A stretch of 64,000 bases of DNA, from NCBI RefSeq assembly GCF_000716715.1, contig NZ_JNYJ01000071.1, forward strand, positions 1-64,000, written 5' to 3'. Position numbers and translations under genes: made by a program. How positions within the stretch are numbered: the stretch's first letter is position 1; each line of letters begins with the position of its first letter. Below are positions 8,901 to 14,083 of this stretch, in pieces. The notes beneath the pieces were generated by a model, which made no database searches, was not told the DNA's origin, and saw only the letters and a program-made list of their open reading frames with translations. This DNA comes from Dactylosporangium aurantiacum. Its GTDB lineage: Bacteria; Actinomycetota; Actinomycetes; Mycobacteriales; Micromonosporaceae.

Positions 8901-9310
8901 CGCTGGCCGAGGACGTCACCGTGTACGTCTTCGGCGCGGGCGGCCAACCGCGCAAATGGCCGATGTGGGACGACCTCGTCCGCGGCAGTGCCGGCGCCGT
9001 GGCCCTCGTCGACACGCGACGCATCGAGGACGCCTTCCCGACCGTCGACTATCTCGAGCGCGTCGGTGTGCCGTTCGTCGTCGCCATCAACTGTTTCGAC
9101 GGCGTCGAGCACCATACCGTCGACGAGGTCCGGGCGGCGCTGGACCTGCCACCCGGGACCCCGGTCGTCGCGTGCGACGCGCGCTACCGGGCCTCGGTGC
9201 TGGACGTGTTGACCTGCCTGCTCGAGCACGTACTGCGGCCGGCCTCCGATCAGCGGGCCGCCCCGACCCACGGCGCCACGGTCCGCGCGGTGACAGGACA
9301 CGCCAGGTAG
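5981..9310 (+). CDS. Caspase-like protease / STAND NTPase / CvnD-like GTPase fusion
   Basis: About 1,110 residues. Residue numbers here count from an upstream GTG at 5963. GTG 5981 is preferred as the start because GGAGG lies 6 nt before it. Residues 10-240 are a caspase-fold (C14) domain with His89 in HVLSHG and Cys137 in LIDCCYAG, the catalytic dyad. Residues about 295-700 are a STAND-type P-loop NTPase: Walker A GSAGAGKS (323-330), Walker B VVVIDALDEA (413-422), followed by helical sequence. A region with WD-like strands (VLGHRDGRVEVRDW) follows. Residues about 915-1090 match conservon GTPases (CvnD): GGFGAGKTT, KTTTTAVLDHGRITL, VYVFGAGGQPRKWPMW, VAINCFDG. The likely scheme is that NTPase or GTPase state controls the protease, as in conflict or cell-death proteins. 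Usual CvnA-C partners are absent. Confidence 0.85.
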   Translation: MVLIRRAVLIGIPRFGDATPPWDPLPFAAQRVDDLAEALRRFGYDCRIPAAGTMVGPAMRQAVLDAASGLGRDDLLIVHVLSHGEPTEEGRLVVIDAAGQVDRDNNDVNDWLRVFTENHALPSTLFLIDCCYAGSAVRQHWQLTRRPTRGRAWGLAACGESDLAFDGRFTQAVVNVLHRFATSEAVAGTQSDHVQLNTVAPEISRELRCLVDAGVKQEQLVHGSLLDLAQDPPSLPFFPNPHHRPAGAVPQPVRGAGAAQVDVDEGMDPRHFIRAASGLGGPAADDAGCFRGRTTELVTLTEWFAGHDTARVRVVTGSAGAGKSAIIGMLVCAAHPALRQATRHVWSRADGMPQAHPRLAAVHARQRSLPEVVASVARQLGHRGPGHDLRTARELLAALREAEDPPVVVIDALDEAVGHEELLNGLVLPLATADRADGRPVCRLLVGMRKWPEFAPLTELAATVDLDDVDTTRLRRDLEDYVSDLLRRHEPYDDERYVAARQRFARAVAGRLTGEAHRANPDRWGEFLIAGLYANHFLASPAPVDDQAEAARIGEAVPHALPDVFELDLAGRPGAPQLRAVLAALSYAHGDGMPALTLRQATAAFSGTDSPLDWPVVAAALDEGSFYLRRSADTDGTPLFRLFHQGLADHLQRHPVAAGSAEPPEAGATRMLRAMLNPLGMAPGGRRWDTAEPYLLRHAAALASSPALHDDLEFLVHADPDDCTGVPVTWLSRDRWTSAAARPDRRRQLLALEAAGNDRPDAARSLCRPPGRPPLAWQPIWRSAAATTVRHIEELRMCVLGHRDGRVEVRDWSGRSRPGTDILRAQPSKRDGGAARFVLRERPLLAGAAAGDAEQLVVREDGPDGQELLRFPLDAPIVGVTASAAGHLAVMTGAGVVFFEQALAPPAARRAVAVKVFLGGGFGAGKTTAVGAVSEVTPVVTEAMMTVMSVGVDDISLLPHKTTTTAVLDHGRITLAEDVTVYVFGAGGQPRKWPMWDDLVRGSAGAVALVDTRRIEDAFPTVDYLERVGVPFVVAINCFDGVEHHTVDEVRAALDLPPGTPVVACDARYRASVLDVLTCLLEHVLRPASDQRAAPTHGATVRAVTGHAR

Positions 9311-10092
9311 CGGACCACGCGGTGGAAGTCGAAGGCGTTGATCGACGCCTCGAGGTCCGCGTCGACGCCGTGGAAGCGCCGCGCCAACAGCCGCGGCACC
9401 GCCACGAGGTCCCCGTGGTCGGCGATGTTGACCCAGCGGCGGACGCCGGCCGGCCGGGCCCCGAAGCCCGCGGCAGGTGACGGGTCGAGCCGGTCGAACA
9501 CCACGTCCGGCATGCCGAGCGGCGACCCCAGCGTCACCAGCAGCTCGACCGGCGGCAGGCCACCGGCCGCGAGGGCCTCGTACGCGACGACCGAGCCGAG
9601 CGAGTGCGCGATCACCACCGCCGGCCGGTGCTGCGCGATCACCCGCCGTACCTCGTCGCGCACCGCCGCCCGGACCTCGTCGTCGCCGAAATACCTGGCG
9701 ACCTCCGCGCAGTACCGCGTCACGAACCAGGCGACCATCCGGTGGTCCAACCCGAACCTGCGGGCGATCCAGTCCAGCACGTACCGCGCGGGCAGCGTCG
9801 AGCGTCCCTGGCTCTGCTCGGCCGGCATGCCCAGCGCCCGCGCCCACTGCTCCAGCACCACGGCGGCGCCGGGTGCCGCCTCCACCGTCGAGGACCCCTG
9901 CGCGATCTCCCCGCGCAGCCGCTCCGCGTAGTACGCCACCCGGACGGCCGGCTGCCGGTCCGGGCCGAGCCCGCACGACAACGCCTCCGTCCACGTCTTG
10001 CTCAGCGCCTCGGCGGCATCGTCGCCGGTCCGCTCGTCGTCGTGGTTGCCGATCCCGTGCACGCCGACGATCGCCGCCCGCCCGTCACCCAT
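9250..10092 (-). CDS. Alpha/beta-hydrolase (lipase/esterase-like), partner of the caspase fusion
   Basis: About 280 residues. It opens with AAIVGVHGIGNHDD, a strand followed by an HG oxyanion-type loop, and has the nucleophile elbow IAHSLGSVVAYEAL (Ser of HSLGS). Asp and His later in NIADHGDLVAVP and FDFHRVVRYL are candidate triad members. The fold suits a serine esterase, lipase or protease. The ATG at 10092 is preferred over the one at 10134 because the domain begins straight after it. Its last 61 bp overlap, tail to tail, the end of the caspase-NTPase-GTPase gene. Hydrolases of this type occur as effectors next to caspase/NTPase conflict proteins, so a joint function is plausible but inferred. 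Confidence 0.75.
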   Translation of the reverse strand: MGDGRAAIVGVHGIGNHDDERTGDDAAEALSKTWTEALSCGLGPDRQPAVRVAYYAERLRGEIAQGSSTVEAAPGAAVVLEQWARALGMPAEQSQGRSTLPARYVLDWIARRFGLDHRMVAWFVTRYCAEVARYFGDDEVRAAVRDEVRRVIAQHRPAVVIAHSLGSVVAYEALAAGGLPPVELLVTLGSPLGMPDVVFDRLDPSPAAGFGARPAGVRRWVNIADHGDLVAVPRLLARRFHGVDADLEASINAFDFHRVVRYLACPVTARTVAPWVGAAR

Positions 10093-10189
10093 GAATGCCG
10101 TCCCATGCCATGCCACAAGGGTCCGTGCCCGCACCCCACCGCGGATCGGTACGCCTACCCGGTCCCGTCTGAGTATCCCGGCTCAACGT

Positions 10190-10335
10190 CGGCCACCGCC
10201 CCGGGCAATCTGAAGAACGACCACTCCGGCCGGTGCGTCGGCATCGCCAACGGGGTCGCCGGCATCTGGGACCGCGCCACCGACACCGACCAGTGGTGGC
10301 ACCAGGGCGAGTGCCACCCGACCTACACGTCGTAC
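10190..10335 (+). pseudogene. Possible remnant of a ricin-type lectin domain
   Basis: In one plus-strand frame the region reads LKNDHSGRCVGIANG followed by WDRATDTDQWWHQGE. It resembles one subdomain of a ricin B-type beta-trefoil (N-x-x-SGxCxxxxNG ... QxW). There is no start codon or ribosome site, and the frame runs into the signal peptidase gene on the other strand. If it is a gene at all, it is a decayed fragment. Confidence 0.3.
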
Positions 10336-10814
10336 CGGGGCCCGTCCGCGGTGTGGCCCGGGAGCGGCAGCTGGCGCCCGCCCAACCGGCGCACGACGAC
10401 GCCGCGCAGCCGGTCGGTCCCGACCGAGCCGTAGTGCCGGGAGTCCCGGCTGGCTTCGGTGTTGTCGCCGAGCAGGACGAGCCGCCCGGCCGGCACCCGG
10501 CCGGCGGGCGGCCGCTCGTGCGGCGGCAGGAACGGCGGCGCCGGCTCGCCCGGTGCGGCGGCGACCCGCTTGACCACCAGACCGCCGGCGGGGACGCCGC
10601 CCGGGCGGCACGGACGTGGCTCGTCGACCACGACGACGTCGCCGGTGCGGACCGCCGCCGCGCCCGTGCGGCGCACCAGCACCCGGTCCCCGGTGCGCAG
10701 CGTCGGCAGCATGCTCGCCCCTTTGACGGTGACGACCATCAGCCGCCGGCGGACCACGAGGACGGCGACCGCGAGCAGGCAGACCGCGCCGGCGGCGGCC
10801 AGGACCGCGCTCAC
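10323..10814 (-). CDS. S26 family signal peptidase
   Basis: 163 residues. One N-terminal membrane segment (about 2-20) is followed by the catalytic serine box GASMLPTLRTGDRVLVRR (Ser about residue 34) and the general-base lysine in GGLVVKRVAAAPGE (about residue 85). The end has the usual LLGDN...SRDSRHYGSV box. This is a compact type I signal peptidase. The GTG start at 10814 overlaps the stop of the ABC exporter (GTGA), so it is translationally coupled as the last gene of the cysteine-rich peptide operon. Since the exporter has no C39 peptidase domain, this enzyme is the likely processor of the peptide, at an AQA site. Confidence 0.85.
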   Translation of the reverse strand: MSAVLAAAGAVCLLAVAVLVVRRRLMVVTVKGASMLPTLRTGDRVLVRRTGAAAVRTGDVVVVDEPRPCRPGGVPAGGLVVKRVAAAPGEPAPPFLPPHERPPAGRVPAGRLVLLGDNTEASRDSRHYGSVGTDRLRGVVVRRLGGRQLPLPGHTADGPRYDV

Positions 10815-12628
10815 GCGACCTGCTCCGGCAGCGCCGTACGGTAGCCGGACGCCTGCAGGTGGAACAGGCGGGCGTACGCGTCGTCGCGCGCCAGCAGTTC
10901 GTCGTGGGTGCCGCGCTCGGCGATCCGCCCGTCGGCGAGCACGACGATGAGGTCCGCCTCGCGCAGCACCCCCAGGCGGTGCGAGATCAACAGGCTGGCC
11001 CGGCCCTGCCGGTGTTCGCGCAACCGGGTGTGCACCTCGTGCTCGGCCTCCGCGTCCAGCGCCGAGCTCGGCTCGTCCAGCACGAGCAGGTCCGGCTGCT
11101 CCAGCAGCAGCCCCCGCGCGATCGCCAGCCGCTGCCACTGCCCTCCCGACAGCACCACGCCGGTGCTCGGGTCCGCCCGGTCGTCCTCGGAGAAGAACAG
11201 CCGGGTGAGCAGGGTGTCGTAGCCGTTGGGCAGCCGGTCGAGCACGTCGTGCACGCCGGCCCGCCGGGCGGCGGCCTCGATCCTGCCGGGGTGCTCCAGC
11301 GCGGTCAGGTCGCCGATGGCGATGTTCTCCCGGGCGGTCAGGTCGTACGGGACGGCGTCCTGGAAGACGGCCCGGATCCGCCGCCGCAGCTGCGCCGGGT
11401 CGAGGTCGCGCAGGTCCACCCCGTCCCACAGCACCGCGCCGCGGGTCGGGTCGTACAGCCGGCACAACAGCTTGACCAGGGTCGTCTTGCCGGCGCCGTT
11501 GAGCCCCACCACCGCGGTGCAGCCGTCGGCCGGCAGCACGAGGTCGACGCCGCGCAGCACCCACGGCTGGTCGGGGGCGTAGCGGAACCACACGTCGCGG
11601 AACTCGACCCCGCGCCGCAGCGGCGCGACCGGCAGCGGCGTGCGGCGGACCGGCAGGTCGGGCCCGGCGTCGACGACCCGCACGTAGTGCTCGAACAGCA
11701 GCGCGGCCTGGTGCACCGCGACGATCTCGGTGACCAGCCCGGCCAGCGCCGCCTGCACCGAACCGACCGCGGCGACGACCAGCGCCACGTCGCCGATGGT
11801 CAACGCCCCGGCCGCGGCCGCCCGCACCGTCCACAACAGCAGCGCACCCGCCACGGCGGCGCCGAGCACGGCCAGCCCGCCCTGCAGGACCAGCTCGCGG
11901 CGGTCGATGCGGCGGTGCGCGCCGTCGATGGTGCGGATCTCGGCGAGCATCCGCCGCCACAGGTACGGACCGGCGCCGAAGAGCCGCAGCTCCTTGGCCG
12001 CCTGCGGGCTGGTCAGCAGCGTCGAGTAGAACATCTCGCGCCGCTCGGCCTGCCCGACCTCGGCGACGACGGCGGCCCGCCGCCGGCTCAGCGCGATCTC
12101 CGCGGCAAGCGCCGGCGCCGCGGACAGCAGCACCGCGGCGGTCACCCCCGGCCCCAGCACCAGCAGGGCCCCGGCGAACCCGACGACGGTCAGCAGCGAC
12201 CGCAGCACGCCGAGACCACCGTCGACGACCATCCCCGGGCTGTTCACGCCGCTGGCGCGGGCGATCTGCAGCCGGTCGAGGAAGGCGGGGTCCTCGAAGC
12301 GCCGCAGCCCGACGAAGCGGTCCACCGACGCGTAGAGGTGCTCCACAGCCAGGAGGTTCACCCGCCGGTCGGACTCGGCCCGCACGTACCGCACGGCGGG
12401 CGGCACGACCGCCGCGGCGACGCCGGCACCGGCGAGCGCGACGGTCAACCCGACCATGTCCAGCCACCGTACCGGCCCCGCCAGCCGGTCGATGACGAGC
12501 TTGCCCAGCCAGGCGACGGCCAGCGGCGCGAGCCCGCCGAGCACCGACAACGCCAGGTACCCGGCGATGTGCGCGGCGGCGGCGTGCCGCGCCAGGGTCA
12601 GCGCCCGCCCGATCACTCGCGGCGACAC
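10811..12628 (-). CDS. ABC exporter, fused membrane and ATPase domains
   Basis: 605 residues: six-helix transmembrane domain at about 1-320 and nucleotide-binding domain at about 345-590. The ATPase shows Walker A GLNGAGKTT, Q-loop RAVFQDAVPYDLT, signature LSGGQWQRLAIARGLL, Walker B LLVLDEPSSALD and the His switch LLISHRLG. An extra acidic loop, FFSEDDRADPSTG, sits before the signature. There is no N-terminal C39 protease domain. It is in the same operon as a 65-residue cysteine-rich peptide and its oxidation genes, so it probably exports that peptide. GTG 12628 starts 3 nt after the stop of the thioredoxin-fold gene. Confidence 0.85.
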   Translation of the reverse strand: MSPRVIGRALTLARHAAAAHIAGYLALSVLGGLAPLAVAWLGKLVIDRLAGPVRWLDMVGLTVALAGAGVAAAVVPPAVRYVRAESDRRVNLLAVEHLYASVDRFVGLRRFEDPAFLDRLQIARASGVNSPGMVVDGGLGVLRSLLTVVGFAGALLVLGPGVTAAVLLSAAPALAAEIALSRRRAAVVAEVGQAERREMFYSTLLTSPQAAKELRLFGAGPYLWRRMLAEIRTIDGAHRRIDRRELVLQGGLAVLGAAVAGALLLWTVRAAAAGALTIGDVALVVAAVGSVQAALAGLVTEIVAVHQAALLFEHYVRVVDAGPDLPVRRTPLPVAPLRRGVEFRDVWFRYAPDQPWVLRGVDLVLPADGCTAVVGLNGAGKTTLVKLLCRLYDPTRGAVLWDGVDLRDLDPAQLRRRIRAVFQDAVPYDLTARENIAIGDLTALEHPGRIEAAARRAGVHDVLDRLPNGYDTLLTRLFFSEDDRADPSTGVVLSGGQWQRLAIARGLLLEQPDLLVLDEPSSALDAEAEHEVHTRLREHRQGRASLLISHRLGVLREADLIVVLADGRIAERGTHDELLARDDAYARLFHLQASGYRTALPEQVA

Positions 12629-12631
12629 CGG

Positions 12632-13207
12632 TCAGCCCGCGGCCGGCTGGGCCGCCGTGTCGTGCTCGGCGACGGCGCCGAGCAGGAAGTTCGACGCCGC
12701 GACGACACCGTCCTCGACCAGAATGAACCCGGGGAAGCCGGTCACCCCGAACGCCCGCTGGACCTGACCCTGGTCGGGCTCCGTCACCACGCGGGCCACC
12801 GCGCGCAACTGCCGCACCACCTCCGCGGTCTCCTCCGCCGTGCCGACGACCACCGCCAGGACGCCGTCGCGTCCCCCGGGACGGGTCCGGGCGTGCTCGA
12901 CGAAGGCGGGCAACTGCTCCTTGCACGGCAGGCAGTGCGGGGAGAAGAAGCCGACCAGCGGCCGGGAGCCGAGCGTGGTGGAGCTGACCGCCACCCCGTC
13001 GACGTCGGTGGTGATGAACTGGTCGAGTGGTGTGCCGGCCGGGTACGCCACGTCGTTGTCGGGCATGACGGGCGCGCCACCGCCGGCGCGCAGCGCCGCC
13101 AGCTCCGCGGTCTGCTCGCGCAGCCGGCGGACGATCCCGAACGTGAGCAGCAGGTTGACCGCGGCCACCAGGCCGACCAGGACCAGGGCCGCAGAGACGT
13201 ACGCCAT
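12632..13207 (-). CDS. Membrane-anchored thioredoxin-fold protein (TlpA/MauD-like)
   Basis: 191 residues. An N-terminal membrane anchor (about 3-25) is followed by a short coiled stretch and then a TlpA-like domain facing outside. PLVGFFSPHCLPCKEQLPAF carries the redox motif CLPC (about residues 95-98), and the cis-proline region is in VTGFPGFILVED. In methylamine dehydrogenase maturation the equivalent MauD works with MauE to form disulfides. Here it lies 10 bp downstream of a MauE-like gene and next to a six-cysteine peptide. The likely role is making or isomerising that peptide's disulfides. The start has a strong GAAGGAGA ribosome site. Confidence 0.85.
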   Translation of the reverse strand: MAYVSAALVLVGLVAAVNLLLTFGIVRRLREQTAELAALRAGGGAPVMPDNDVAYPAGTPLDQFITTDVDGVAVSSTTLGSRPLVGFFSPHCLPCKEQLPAFVEHARTRPGGRDGVLAVVVGTAEETAEVVRQLRAVARVVTEPDQGQVQRAFGVTGFPGFILVEDGVVAASNFLLGAVAEHDTAAQPAAG

Positions 13208-13217
13208 CGGATCTCCT

Positions 13218-13739
13218 TCAGGGGTGGTGAGGCGGCGCGAACAGCGCCGTGATCTGGTCCAGCTCGGTCACCAGCAGGCCGGCCACGGCGCCGGCGAGCA
13301 GCGCGACGACCGAGCCCGCCAGCGGCAGCCCGCCCGCCGGCAGCAGCAGCCCGGCCAGCGCCGCCGCGACGAGCACGACGTTGCGCACGAGGTGCCGGCG
13401 GGACAGCGGGGCGGTCGAGGCGCCGAAGCACCGGCACGGCACCGCGGTGCCACGCGCCAGCACCACCGCGACACCGGCGGTGAGCACGGCGAGCAGCACC
13501 GCCGCCAGCGCGAACCCGGCGCTGCGCGAGGGCGGGGCCACCAGCGCCACCGCCGTGACCGCCTCGGCCGCGGCGACCCCGGACGCGACGGGCCGGGCCG
13601 CGGCGCCGGGGACCAGGCGCATCGCGGCGAGCGTCGCGGCGAAGGCACGCAGGGCCTGCCCGCTGCGCAGCTTGCTCGCCGAGGAGGCGAGCAAGACCAC
13701 GGCGAGCAGGCCCTGACATGCCGGGACCAGGTAGGCCAC
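13218..13739 (-). CDS. MauE/DoxX-like membrane redox protein
   Basis: 173 residues with four or more hydrophobic helices. A paired-cysteine motif PCRCFG (about residues 101-106) sits at a membrane boundary, characteristic of MauE-domain proteins, which pass electrons between disulfide-forming thioredoxins and the quinone pool as VKOR or DsbD-type carriers do. GTG 13739 directly follows the stop codon of the peptide gene with no gap. The pairing with a TlpA-like protein and a cysteine-rich peptide supports a dedicated disulfide relay. Confidence 0.8.
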   Translation of the reverse strand: MAYLVPACQGLLAVVLLASSASKLRSGQALRAFAATLAAMRLVPGAAARPVASGVAAAEAVTAVALVAPPSRSAGFALAAVLLAVLTAGVAVVLARGTAVPCRCFGASTAPLSRRHLVRNVVLVAAALAGLLLPAGGLPLAGSVVALLAGAVAGLLVTELDQITALFAPPHHP

Positions 13740-13937
13740 TCAGCAGCCGGCCCCGACGTTCTTGCAGGGGCCGTAGTAGACCGAGCCGTCGTCGTAGAGG
13801 CACACGGTCCGCTTGTAGAGGTAGATCCCCTTGCAGTAGCAGGTGTTCTCCCGGCAGACCGTGGTCGCCTGGGCGGTGGCCTTCGGCGCGACCAGGCCGA
13901 CCAAGCGGTCCGCGAGGGCGTTCATCGTACGGGTCAT
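13740..13937 (-). CDS. Cysteine-rich secreted peptide precursor
   Basis: 65 residues. Residues 1-24 look like a leader (MTRTMNALADRLVGLVAPKA, then TAQA) ending in an AQA signal-peptidase-type site. The predicted core of 41 residues holds all six cysteines, with spacing C-4-C-1-C-10-C-11-C-6-C and a terminal Cys, plus several Tyr and Gly, consistent with three disulfides. I recognise no family. It is the first gene of an operon with MauE-like, TlpA-like, ABC exporter and S26 peptidase genes, so it is most likely the product the operon makes: a bacteriocin, signal or toxin. AGGAGG lies 5 nt before the ATG, indicating high translation. Confidence 0.75.
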   Translation of the reverse strand: MTRTMNALADRLVGLVAPKATAQATTVCRENTCYCKGIYLYKRTVCLYDDGSVYYGPCKNVGAGC

Positions 13938-14021
13938 CGGTTCCTCCTGTAGCGATCGGCCGCGGTAGCGGCGCGTGCACCCATCAAAACGTGTACATAG
14001 ATGAGCGACCAGGATCTTGAA

Positions 14022-14045
14022 CCAGACGTTCTACCGGACGTTTGC
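14022..14045. promoter_or_regulatory. Direct repeat between the peptide operon and its regulator
   Basis: CCAGACGTT (14022-14030) and CCGGACGTT (14034-14042) repeat head to tail at a 12-bp period, about one helical turn. They lie in the 146-bp gap between the peptide operon (minus) and the STAND regulator (plus). Direct repeats of this size are typical sites for actinomycete pathway activators. Binding is inferred. Confidence 0.4.
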
Positions 14046-14083
14046 GTATCATGGTCCGGTACGTCACGGGGAGGTCGACAGCG

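Noticed and set aside
9250..10134. Longer start at 10134 for the alpha/beta-hydrolase
   Set aside because: It adds 14 residues with no domain match; the ATG at 10092 begins directly at the first strand. The choice remains tentative.
10859..13252. 797-codon open frame on the plus strand
   Set aside because: Antisense to the ABC exporter and thioredoxin-fold gene; composition is Gln/His/Arg/Gly-rich with no domain.
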